Positions 22,548 through 28,840 of a stretch of DNA of 30,470 bases are shown in pieces. The notes under the pieces were generated by a model, which was given only the letters and a program-made list of their open reading frames with translations, was not told the origin of the DNA and ran no database searches. The translations under genes and the position numbers were made by a program. Origin of the DNA: JBQTHP01 sp052389755 (GTDB taxonomy: Bacteria > Pseudomonadota > Gammaproteobacteria > Steroidobacterales > Steroidobacteraceae); NCBI GenBank assembly GCA_052389755.1, contig JBQTHP010000193.1, positions 1-30,470 on the forward strand. The letters run 5' to 3'. Within the stretch, counting starts at the first letter, position 1, and each line of letters begins with the position of its first letter.

Positions 22548-23411
22548 TCAGCCGATCCGCTGGAGCCGCTGAGAGGCCTCGAGCGTGTTCCTCATCAGCA
22601 TGGCGACTGTCATCGGCCCGACTCCGCCCGGAACGGGCGTGATCCACGCGGCGCGCTCACACGCCGCGTCGAACTCGACATCGCCGACCAGCTTGCCGTT
22701 GTCGAGACGATTCATGCCGACGTCGACGACGACGCTGCCGGGCTTGAGCCATGCGCCCGGCACGAGGCCGGGCTTGCCGACCGCGACGACGAGGATGTCC
22801 GCGCGGCCAACCTGATCGGGCAGATCATCGGTGAAGCGATGACAGATCGTCGTCGTCGCGCCCATCAGGAGCAGCTCGAGCGCCATAGGCCGCCCGACGA
22901 TGTTCGATGCCCCGACGACGACCGCGTGCTGACCTTTCTTCTCGGCCACGCCGATGTGCTCGAGCAGCTTGATCACCCCGTAGGGCGTGCACGGCCGGAT
23001 GTGCGGGTTTCGCTGCGCGAGCCGCCCGATGTTGTACGGGTGAAAGCCATCGACGTCCTTGTTCGGGTCGATGCGCTCGATGATCGCGCTCGAACGGATC
23101 TGCTCGGGCAGCGGCAGTTGCACGAGGATGCCGTCCACGTTCGGATCGGCGTTCAGCTCGTCGATGAGCTTCAGGAGCGTGCGCTCGGCGGTGTTGTGCG
23201 GCAGATCCCGTGCGATCGAGACGATGCCGACTTCCTCGCACGCCTTGCGCTTGCCCCGCACGTAGACCTGCGAGGCGGAGTTCTTGCCGACCAGGACGAC
23301 GGCGAGCCCCGGTCGGCGACGGCCGCGCTCGACCATCGCTTCGACCTCGGCGCGTACTTCAGCCTTCACCTGGGCGGCAACGGCCTTGCCGTCGATCAAG
23401 CGCGCGGTCAT
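22548..23411 (-). CDS. folD: Methylenetetrahydrofolate dehydrogenase / methenyltetrahydrofolate cyclohydrolase
   Basis: A 287-residue bifunctional enzyme that interconverts 5,10-methylene-, methenyl- and 10-formyl-tetrahydrofolate and supplies one-carbon units for purines and formyl-methionine. Active-site segments are SQVYVRGKRKACEEVG (with the catalytic tyrosine and lysine), VQLPLPEQI, NPNVDG-type DPNKDVDGFHPYNIG and CTPYGVIKLL. The NADP-binding VVVGASNIVGRPMA and the final ITPVPGGVGPMTVAML are also clear. The ATG at 23411 was chosen because it gives the standard N-terminus (MTARLIDGKAVA). A further 60 in-frame codons upstream do not look like protein. It is divergent from the tRNA operon promoter. 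Confidence 0.96.
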   Translation of the reverse strand: MTARLIDGKAVAAQVKAEVRAEVEAMVERGRRRPGLAVVLVGKNSASQVYVRGKRKACEEVGIVSIARDLPHNTAERTLLKLIDELNADPNVDGILVQLPLPEQIRSSAIIERIDPNKDVDGFHPYNIGRLAQRNPHIRPCTPYGVIKLLEHIGVAEKKGQHAVVVGASNIVGRPMALELLLMGATTTICHRFTDDLPDQVGRADILVVAVGKPGLVPGAWLKPGSVVVDVGMNRLDNGKLVGDVEFDAACERAAWITPVPGGVGPMTVAMLMRNTLEASQRLQRIG

Positions 23412-23477
23412 GCTCGAGTTCGCGAAGGCCCTGACGATGAGCGAAGGGCGCGCATTGTCGCACGGCGGAGCGCCAAA

Positions 23478-23507
23478 TTGACGCTCTTCCGGGGCCGACC
23501 GTATGAT
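23478..23507 (+). promoter_or_regulatory. Sigma-70-type promoter of the tRNA-Pro-Arg-His cluster
   Basis: A -35 box TTGACG (23478-23483) and a -10 box TATGAT (23502-23507) are separated by 18 bases. A GC-rich discriminator (GCGCGCCCCC) follows. The tRNA-Pro gene starts 56 bases after the -10 box. GC-rich discriminators are known from stable-RNA promoters repressed by ppGpp/DksA. This is the best promoter in the window. Confidence 0.7.
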
Positions 23508-23563
23508 GCGCGCCCCCGTGCGGCGGGGCCGGCCAGGCGAAGAGACCGCGGCGGTGTACGGCT

Positions 23564-23640
23564 CGGGGCATGGCGCAGTCTGGTAGCGCATCTGCTTTGG
23601 GAGCAGAGGGTCGGGGGTTCAAATCCCTCTGCCCCGACCA
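23564..23640 (+). tRNA. tRNA-Pro (anticodon TGG)
   Basis: A 77-base cloverleaf. The acceptor stem CGGGGCA (23564-23570) pairs with TGCCCCG (23630-23636), then A and an encoded CCA. The anticodon loop TTTGGGA between TCTGC and GCAGA gives anticodon TGG. The T-arm has GGTTCAAAT. First gene of the cluster. Confidence 0.96.
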
Positions 23641-23650
23641 ATCCGCTTGA

Positions 23651-23727
23651 GCGCCCGTAGCTCAGCTGGATAGAGCAGCGGCCTTCTAAGCCGCAGGTCG
23701 CAGGTTCGAGTCCTGCCGGGCGCGCCA
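23651..23727 (+). tRNA. tRNA-Arg (anticodon TCT)
   Basis: A 77-base cloverleaf 10 bases after tRNA-Pro. The acceptor stem GCGCCCG pairs with CGGGCGC, followed by G and an encoded CCA. The anticodon stem GCGGC/GCCGC encloses loop CTTCTAA, giving TCT, which reads AGA/AGG arginine codons. The T-loop GGTTCGAGTCC is present. Confidence 0.96.
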
Positions 23728-23743
23728 CTTTTTTGAGGCGATG

Positions 23744-23819
23744 GTGGACGTAGCTCAGTTGGTAGAGCCCCGGGTTGTGATCCCGGCCGTCGTGGGTTCG
23801 AGTCCCATCGTCCACCCCA
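23744..23819 (+). tRNA. tRNA-His (anticodon GTG)
   Basis: A 76-base cloverleaf 16 bases after tRNA-Arg. The acceptor stem GTGGACG pairs with CGTCCAC, followed by discriminator C and an encoded CCA. A G precedes it at 23743, matching the extra G-1 that histidyl-tRNA synthetase requires. The anticodon loop TTGTGAT between CCGGG and CCCGG gives GTG. The pirin start codon follows 4 bases after the CCA. Confidence 0.96.
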
Positions 23820-23823
23820 TTTC

Positions 23824-24684
23824 ATGAACGCGAAAACGTCACCTACGCAGATCGTTCGCCCCGTGCTGCGCATCGTGCGCGGTCAGGCGACGAGCGAAGG
23901 CGCGGGCGTCAAGCTCACTCGCGTGATCGGCGGACCGACGCTGCCCGATCTCGATCCGTTCCTGCTGTTCGACGAGTTTCGCTCCGACACGCCGAGCGAT
24001 TACATCGCCGGCTTTCCGGATCACCCGCATCGCGGCTTCGAGACCGTCACGTACATGCTCGCCGGCCGCATGCGCCACGCGGACAACAAGGGGAACAAGG
24101 GACTGCTGGTTCCGGGCTCGGTGCAGTGGATGACGGCCGGCAGCGGACTCGTGCACTCAGAGATGCCCGAGCAGGAAAACGGACTCATGTGGGGATTTCA
24201 GCTCTGGGTGAATCTGCCGGCGTCCGACAAGATGACGGCGCCGCGCTACCAGGACATCGCGCCGGAGCGCATCCCCGAGGTCGAAGCAGGCAAGGGCGTG
24301 CGTGTGCGCGTGCTCGCCGGACGGTTCGGAGATCTCACAGGTCCGGTGCAGGCGATCGCGACCGAGCCGCTGTATCTCGACGTGCATCTCGAGCCGAATG
24401 CGCGGTTCGAAGCGTCGCTGCCGCGCACGCACAACGCGTTCTTGTACGCGTACCAGGGCGTTGCGCGCATCGGCCAGGACTCGCGCGAGCTCGTGCGCGG
24501 CGATCTCGCGGTGCTCGGCGAGGGCGAACGCGCGACCGCGAGCGCGGGCGATGCGCCCGCGCGATTCGTGCTCATCGCGGGGCGTCCGTTGAACGAGCCC
24601 CTGGCGCGCTACGGCCCGTTCGTCATGAACACGCGCGAGCAGATCGTGCAGGCGGTACAGGACTTCAGCGCCGGAAAATTCTGA
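23824..24684 (+). CDS. Pirin family protein (cupin-type metalloprotein)
   Basis: A 286-residue bicupin of the pirin family. The iron-binding residues of the N-terminal cupin are visible as H67 and H69 (FPDHPHRGFE), and H111 and E113 (GLVHSEMPEQ). The second cupin (about 150-270) lacks a clear metal site, as in other pirins. Bacterial pirins have been described as quercetin-dioxygenase-like or as regulators of pyruvate metabolism; the role here cannot be told. The ATG at 23824 is 4 bases after the tRNA-His gene, so there is no room for a Shine-Dalgarno outside the tRNA T-arm and acceptor. Downstream GTG codons within the first 20 residues are possible alternative starts. tRNA-Lys follows with its own promoter. 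Confidence 0.92.
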   Translation: MNAKTSPTQIVRPVLRIVRGQATSEGAGVKLTRVIGGPTLPDLDPFLLFDEFRSDTPSDYIAGFPDHPHRGFETVTYMLAGRMRHADNKGNKGLLVPGSVQWMTAGSGLVHSEMPEQENGLMWGFQLWVNLPASDKMTAPRYQDIAPERIPEVEAGKGVRVRVLAGRFGDLTGPVQAIATEPLYLDVHLEPNARFEASLPRTHNAFLYAYQGVARIGQDSRELVRGDLAVLGEGERATASAGDAPARFVLIAGRPLNEPLARYGPFVMNTREQIVQAVQDFSAGKF

Positions 24685-24695
24685 TTCTGATCGGG

Positions 24696-24701
24696 TAGAA
24701 T
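24696..24701 (+). promoter_or_regulatory. Candidate -10 box (TAGAAT) of tRNA-Lys
   Basis: TAGAAT followed by CCCGCGCCC, a GC-rich discriminator, 24 bases before the tRNA-Lys gene. The -35 region is poor (only TTCTGA-like sequence at sub-optimal spacing). Confidence 0.5.
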
Positions 24702-24725
24702 CCCGCGCCCTCGACAGGTCACGTC

Positions 24726-24801
24726 GGGCCATTAGCTCAATTGGTAGAGCAGCGGACTCTTAATCCGTTGGTTATAGGTTCGAGTCCTATATGGCCCACC
24801 A
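24726..24801 (+). tRNA. tRNA-Lys (anticodon CTT)
   Basis: A 76-base cloverleaf. The acceptor stem GGGCCAT pairs with ATGGCCC, followed by A and an encoded CCA. The anticodon stem GCGGA/TCCGT encloses loop CTCTTAA, giving CTT, so it reads AAG. Its last 11 bases and the next base recur at 25831-25842. Confidence 0.95.
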
Positions 24802-24802
24802 A
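24791..24802 (+). repeat. tRNA-Lys 3' end, left copy of a 12-bp direct repeat (possible att site)
   Basis: ATGGCCCACCAA covers the 3' acceptor strand and CCA of tRNA-Lys plus one base. The identical 12-mer lies at 25831-25842 in the same orientation, 1040 bp away. tRNA 3' ends are common targets of site-specific integrases. No integrase gene lies between the copies. Confidence 0.45.
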
Positions 24803-24885
24803 TCCACTTCCCCGACACCCGATCGATGCCGATCGCGAGGTCGTACTCCGTGCCGGGTCCGACGGCGGTCGGCTATCGGTGCTGC

Positions 24886-25608
24886 TTACAGAGATGTTGC
24901 CGTGAAGCTCGAAAATCCAAAGACGTTATTGAGTCCCGTCGTCCGTTTGAAGAACCCGATGCCAGGATTGCCGGACGTAAAGGTGGAGTCGGTAACCGAG
25001 CAGATCAACGCGTCGTTGTAGTAGACGCTGATGACATTGCCGATGATGGTCGCTTTGAACACATCGCCGGTCCTCACGGTGCCCACCGAGCCCGCACCGG
25101 ATGTCCCGCTGAAATCGCCCACTGCACCGTTCCACCGCATGACCTGAATGCCGCCCAGGAAATTGAGGAGGCACTCGTATCCGCGCGCCACGTGGGCCGA
25201 GTCCGCCCAGCGAAGCAGCAGTTCGACTTCGTGCGACTCTGATGGATCTATGCCTGGGGCGATGTAGATCGTCCCTTGCGCGCTTTGATCGGCCGAGAAG
25301 CCGGAGAGGTACGCGTAAGAGTCATCGTAGCTGTCTCTGGGACCGTTTGTGCCGAATGCAAGACCAGGCGTTGTTCTGACGTTCGTCCAATCCAGGCCGT
25401 TACGAATCCACTTGCCGCCTTCCGAGATCGGGTTTTCAGTCAACGGGAAATTCGTGGTGTAGCTCCCGGCGCCACACGGCGTCGACGCAGTGGTGCCACC
25501 GTCCGCCCTGACTTCAGGGGGCGGGCATGGAGGTGCAGCCCGACCCAACCACGGGATCATGGCGCCGGCCGTGCCCGCCGACGCAAGAAGAAAGTTTCTG
25601 CGCTTCAT
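24886..25608 (-). CDS. Tat-exported protein of unknown function with a LamG/ConA-like beta-sandwich
   Basis: A 240-residue protein with a clear twin-arginine signal (MKRRNFLLAS, hydrophobic stretch to about residue 22, likely cleavage after GRA at residue 24). It should be exported folded to the periplasm. The mature part has a short Cys/Pro-rich start (C28, C45). It then alternates short strands with Gly/Ser/Thr turns, with segments such as TGDVFKATIIGNVISVYYND and SGNPGIGFF that are typical of concanavalin-like beta-sandwich (LamG or DUF1080-like) carbohydrate-binding folds. I do not recognise a specific family or catalytic residues. The gene is alone on its strand, between tRNA-Lys and a duplicated tRNA-Lys end. 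A carbohydrate-binding role is inference. Confidence 0.7.
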   Translation of the reverse strand: MKRRNFLLASAGTAGAMIPWLGRAAPPCPPPEVRADGGTTASTPCGAGSYTTNFPLTENPISEGGKWIRNGLDWTNVRTTPGLAFGTNGPRDSYDDSYAYLSGFSADQSAQGTIYIAPGIDPSESHEVELLLRWADSAHVARGYECLLNFLGGIQVMRWNGAVGDFSGTSGAGSVGTVRTGDVFKATIIGNVISVYYNDALICSVTDSTFTSGNPGIGFFKRTTGLNNVFGFSSFTATSL

Positions 25609-25644
25609 TGCCGCTTCCGGAGGTCACTTACAGTGGCGTGCAGC

Positions 25645-25902
25645 CTATCGTGGCCGCGGATCACGTGCCCCGTGTCGGTGGAACCAGACACTTGCGCCCA
25701 GCTCTTGGGCGCGTGTGCGAATCGCATCCCGCAGCGGCTCGGCAAAGCGCGCGTAGTCGAAAATCCGCCTACGATGCCGCAGGCAACGTCGGGGCCGGAC
25801 GGTACCCGGCTCTTTGCGTATGACGAAGCGATGGCCCACCAAATTGCTCAGTAGCTGGCGGACAGTGGGCACTTTGACACGCGGTTCCACGAGGGCCAGC
25901 AT
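25645..25902 (-). CDS. Small hypothetical protein, doubtful
   Basis: An 85-codon frame starting at ATG 25902. It has protein-like helical stretches (TVRQLLSNLVGHRFVIRKEPG near the N-terminus, FDYARFAEPLRDAIRTRAQE near the C-terminus), a basic middle part and no membrane segment. I recognise no family. A second minus-strand frame in the same place is also open and ends in an ATGA overlap with the Tat protein start at 25608, but it lacks a good start. One of the two may be real, or the pair may be one gene broken by a frameshift. The 12-bp tRNA-Lys repeat lies inside it. Confidence is low. Confidence 0.25.
   Translation of the reverse strand: MLALVEPRVKVPTVRQLLSNLVGHRFVIRKEPGTVRPRRCLRHRRRIFDYARFAEPLRDAIRTRAQELGASVWFHRHGARDPRPR
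25831..25842 (+). repeat. Right copy of the 12-bp tRNA-Lys 3'-end repeat
   Basis: ATGGCCCACCAA, identical to 24791-24802. It has no tRNA body upstream, so it is not a second tRNA gene. It is a candidate for the distal attachment scar of an element of about 1.04 kb. Confidence 0.45.
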
Positions 25903-25954
25903 CCGCGAGAGCGTCGCGCTCAGGCGATGGTCGATCTACGGAGGGGAGAACGTC

Positions 25955-26236
25955 ATGCAGAATAAGATCATGCACAAGTCGCTGTCGTACGTGCTGCTTG
26001 CGTCGATGGGGTTCGCAAGCGCTGGCTGTGAGAAGTTGGACAAACCGCAAACCCTACCCGGGGTGGAAGCGATTCCGGCAGAGTTCGGGGACCTCGCGAA
26101 TGTCACGCCTGATCCGGACAACCGGTATGGGGCGGTGCTCTGGTTCGAGCAGCCGGACAAGACAATCGTCGCTGTGCGGGTGAACATCGCGACCGAACAG
26201 ATTGCCGCCAAGGCCGCCAGGTTCAGCCGCAGATAG
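25955..26236 (+). CDS. Small exported protein, possible lipoprotein, unknown function
   Basis: A 93-residue protein. The ATG at 25955 follows a good ribosome binding site (GGAGGGGAG, 25940-25948). The N-terminus is a signal sequence (KSLSYVLLASMGFASAGC). Its cysteine could be lipidated, but the residue at -3 is Ser rather than the usual Leu, so an ordinary signal peptide is also possible. The mature part (about 70 residues) contains NRYGAVLWFEQPDKTIVAVRVN, which looks like two beta strands, and ends in a basic helix. No family is recognised. It is 15 bp upstream of the next small gene and is probably the first of a three-gene operon. Confidence 0.65.
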   Translation: MQNKIMHKSLSYVLLASMGFASAGCEKLDKPQTLPGVEAIPAEFGDLANVTPDPDNRYGAVLWFEQPDKTIVAVRVNIATEQIAAKAARFSRR

Positions 26237-26251
26237 GCAGGAGCGGGCACC

Positions 26252-26479
26252 ATGAACTTCAACAAATACATTTCGATCCTGTCGCGTATTGTCGTTGTCG
26301 GAGCCTTCGCTCTGGTCGGGCTCGCGGTCATCGAGTACGCGGCAAACCTGCTCGGCTACACGCTTCTGCGCGAGGTGTACAGCGCTGGCCGCCTGATCGA
26401 GCTCGCAGCGGCGTTGCTCGTCATCGTGATCGCCTTGTTACTGCGTCAGATTCGAGACGAGCTGCGTAAGAAACCGTAG
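26252..26479 (+). CDS. Small two-helix membrane protein, unknown function
   Basis: A 75-residue protein with two membrane segments (about residues 13-32, VVVGAFALVGLAVIEYAANL, and 48-67, LIELAAALLVIVIALLLRQI). It has a short basic end (RDELRKKP), which suggests both termini are cytoplasmic. No family is recognised. The ATG at 26252 is preceded by a weak purine-rich site (GCAGGAG). The 15-bp gaps on both sides to genes on the same strand suggest it is made with the exported protein upstream and the glycosyltransferase downstream. Confidence 0.65.
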   Translation: MNFNKYISILSRIVVVGAFALVGLAVIEYAANLLGYTLLREVYSAGRLIELAAALLVIVIALLLRQIRDELRKKP

Positions 26480-26494
26480 AAGCCGCCGCGTCGG

Positions 26495-27559
26495 GTGAGC
26501 GGACCAACCGCACCCTGCGGAACGGTAAGCCGGCCGTTGGTCGTGCGCTTCGGCTGGATGGGCGACATGGTCATGCTGTTCGCCTTCATCCGTGCGCTGC
26601 ACGAACGGCTCGACGCGCCCGTAGACCTCGTCGTCTCCGGAGCCTGGACGCCGCCACTGCTCGAGCCGCAGAGCGGTGTCGGGAACGTGTACTGGATCCG
26701 CTCGCGCAAGGATCACTACTGGATCACGCCGCAGCAATGGGGGCTCGTTGCAGCGCTGCGCCGGCGCAAGCCCGGACCCACGTGGGTCTGCGAAGAGAAG
26801 GACGACAAGGGGCGCTGGTTTCTCGCGCGCGTCCGCGTTCCCGATTCGTTCATTGCGGATCTGCACGACTGCCCGCGCGCGCGTGACGAACACGAGGTGG
26901 ATCGGCTGCTGAGATTCGCGCAGGCGACTCCACCTGCGTGGCGCGACACACTGCCGGCCGCGCCCGATCGCGCCGCGAGAGTCCCGCCGCTCGTCGTCGC
27001 GCCGGAGTGGCGCGCGGACCTGGATGACTGGCTTGCGGGTCGCGGTCTCACGGGACGACCGCTGGTGCTGATTCAGCCCGGCAGCCGGAGCACGACGAGG
27101 TGGTACCGTCCGTACCGCCGCGCGAGCAACCGGAAGTACTGGCCGGAAGAGAACTGGGCGCAAGTCGTGAAACAGGTTCTCGATCTCGACGCGACGATCG
27201 AAGTCCTCTTGATGGGCGTGCCGAGCGAAGCGCAACTGAACGACTGCATTCTCCAGATCGTTCGCTCTCCACGCGCTCACGACGTCGCGCGCGAGCTTCC
27301 GATGCACCGCCTGCTCGCGCTGCAGGAGAGGGCGGCCGGCATGATCTCGGCCGACACGGGTCCCGCACATTCGGCCGCCGCTCTGGGATGTCCGCTCGTC
27401 GTGATCTTCGGCGTGGAGGATCCCGTGGAATATGCGCCGCGCAGCCCGACAGGGCTCGTCACGTGCCTGAGCGGAGAGTTGAACGGTGAGAGATCGATGC
27501 TCGCGGTGCGCCCGGAGCAGGTCATCGACGCCTGGGCGCGACTGCCTCGACGCCGTTAG
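26495..27559 (+). CDS. Glycosyltransferase family 9 (heptosyltransferase-like) protein
   Basis: A 354-residue GT-B protein. The N-terminal half starts with a Rossmann strand and acceptor loop (LVVRFGWMGDMVMLFAFIRALHE) like heptosyltransferases, where GxxGD is the hallmark. The C-terminal donor half has VLIQPGSRSTTRW and the nucleotide-sugar motif MISADTGPAHSAAALG (DTGPxH). GT9 enzymes add heptose or related sugars to the lipopolysaccharide core at the cytoplasmic face of the inner membrane. The start is a GTG at 26495. It lies outside any lipopolysaccharide cluster and 15 bp behind a small membrane protein gene. The sugar donor and acceptor are not known. Confidence 0.85.
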   Translation: MSGPTAPCGTVSRPLVVRFGWMGDMVMLFAFIRALHERLDAPVDLVVSGAWTPPLLEPQSGVGNVYWIRSRKDHYWITPQQWGLVAALRRRKPGPTWVCEEKDDKGRWFLARVRVPDSFIADLHDCPRARDEHEVDRLLRFAQATPPAWRDTLPAAPDRAARVPPLVVAPEWRADLDDWLAGRGLTGRPLVLIQPGSRSTTRWYRPYRRASNRKYWPEENWAQVVKQVLDLDATIEVLLMGVPSEAQLNDCILQIVRSPRAHDVARELPMHRLLALQERAAGMISADTGPAHSAAALGCPLVVIFGVEDPVEYAPRSPTGLVTCLSGELNGERSMLAVRPEQVIDAWARLPRRR

Positions 27560-27563
27560 GTAA

Positions 27564-27685
27564 AGTCAGATTATCCTGACTCGTGACGCGCGTCTCGATC
27601 CGCGATTTATCGCGTGGCACATCTGCCACAACGGCGTTTCCAGCCAATTCAAGCTCTTAGAATCCCCGCCGCTGACATAGTCAGC
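27564..27685. promoter_or_regulatory. Leader of the beta-barrel gene with four short perfect inverted repeats
   Basis: The 212-bp gap between the GT9 gene and the beta-barrel gene holds no open frame of note. It has AGTCAG/CTGACT (27564-27581), CGCGAT/ATCGCG (27601-27614), GTGGCA/TGCCAC (27614-27629) and GCTGAC/GTCAGC (27671-27685). A TAGAAT -10-like box with a GC-rich discriminator lies at 27658-27663. The palindromes could be operators, RNA hairpins or both. Confidence 0.5.
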
Positions 27686-27771
27686 CGTGAGCGGCATGAC
27701 GCGCCTCGATTCTCGCTTGCTTCGGGGCCGCGCATTCCCGGCGCGCGTCGCAGCAATTACCTGGAGGAATT

Positions 27772-28371
27772 ATGCGTAAGGGAATGATTCTGGCGTCGCT
27801 CGCCGGCCTGGGTCTTGCGGGTCCGGCTCTCGCGACTGACGGCTTCAGCTACTCGTATGTCGAGCTCGGCTGGATCAACTCGGAGATCGACGACCTGAAT
27901 GCCGACGGCGATGGCTTCGGTATTCGCGGCTCGATGGAGTTCACGCCGGCCTTGCACGCGTTCGCGTCGTACTCCGATCAGGACTTCGATCTCGGCTCCG
28001 GCGTCGATGCCACCGGCGAGACGATGGAGCTCGGCCTTGGCTACGCGTGGACGTTGAGCCCCAAGCTCGACGTCGTCGGCCGCCTGTCCTACACGGACAT
28101 ATCGGTCGACGTGAACGTGTCGGGCTTCACCGGCTCTGCCGATGATTCCGGCCTCGGAGTCGGTGGCTACCTGCGTGGCAGCCCGACAGAGCGGCTCGAG
28201 CTCACCGGCGGCCTCGACTTCATCGACTACGACGAGAGCGGCAGCGACACTGCCTTCGGGGTCGGCGCGCGGTTCTTCTTCACGAAGAGCTTCGCGGCTG
28301 GCGCTGACGTGTCGTTCAACGATGACGGCACCACGTACATGCTGGGTGGTCGCTTCAGCTTCCGTCAGTAA
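27772..28371 (+). CDS. Small outer-membrane beta-barrel protein
   Basis: A 199-residue protein with a signal peptide cut after ALA (about residue 21). The mature part (about 178 residues) is a series of alternating polar/hydrophobic strands with short turns, about eight strands. It ends in RFSFRQ, close to the usual aromatic C-terminal signature for the Bam machinery. Segments such as SYSYVELGWIN and MELGLGYAWTL are typical of OmpA/OmpX-like barrels. A good ribosome binding site (GGAGG, 27762-27766) precedes the ATG. A strong intrinsic terminator follows about 30 bp after the stop. It is a single-gene transcript by this evidence. The function (adhesion, resistance or a small porin) cannot be told. 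Confidence 0.82.
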   Translation: MRKGMILASLAGLGLAGPALATDGFSYSYVELGWINSEIDDLNADGDGFGIRGSMEFTPALHAFASYSDQDFDLGSGVDATGETMELGLGYAWTLSPKLDVVGRLSYTDISVDVNVSGFTGSADDSGLGVGGYLRGSPTERLELTGGLDFIDYDESGSDTAFGVGARFFFTKSFAAGADVSFNDDGTTYMLGGRFSFRQ

Positions 28372-28403
28372 TAGATAAGCACAGGTCGAAGACCAGGGAG
28401 ACG

Positions 28404-28434
28404 CGGGCGTCCCGAAAGGGGCGCCCGTTTTTTT
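28404..28434 (+). terminator. Intrinsic terminator of the beta-barrel gene, and intron insertion site
   Basis: A 10-bp stem (CGGGCGTCCC with GGGGCGCCCG, one G-T pair) with a GAAA tetraloop is followed by seven T residues (28428-28434). The next base begins the group II intron. Stem-loops of this kind are the known target of class C introns. Confidence 0.92.
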
Positions 28435-28840
28435 GTGCGCCCGGCAGGGCGCACTCACTTGGAGGTGGAAGTCCTCTGCACACCCGGCAAGGGGAAGTGT
28501 TAGCTGAGCGGCAAGGGTGCCCCGGGTGACTGGGGATCCAAAGGAAGCTGTGGGCAAAGCGCTGGTTCGAGGAACACGAAGCGGATAGAGGCGACGCGGT
28601 GGGGTGAGCAGGCAGAGAGATGCAAAGCCCGATACTTGTACGGAACACCGCGGCGTAAATCCGACGGACATAAGCGTGAAGGTGAGTGCGTCATACCCGG
28701 GGAGAGCTGGCGATCTGCCGTAGGGCTACCGGCGTTGAGAGACGTCGGGATGGATCACCAGCAGTCAGCTGAGGCCGTAGTAGGTGCGCCGCGCACCGAA
28801 GGGCCGAACATGAGAACCGCAAGTAGGCCAGCAGACCTCG

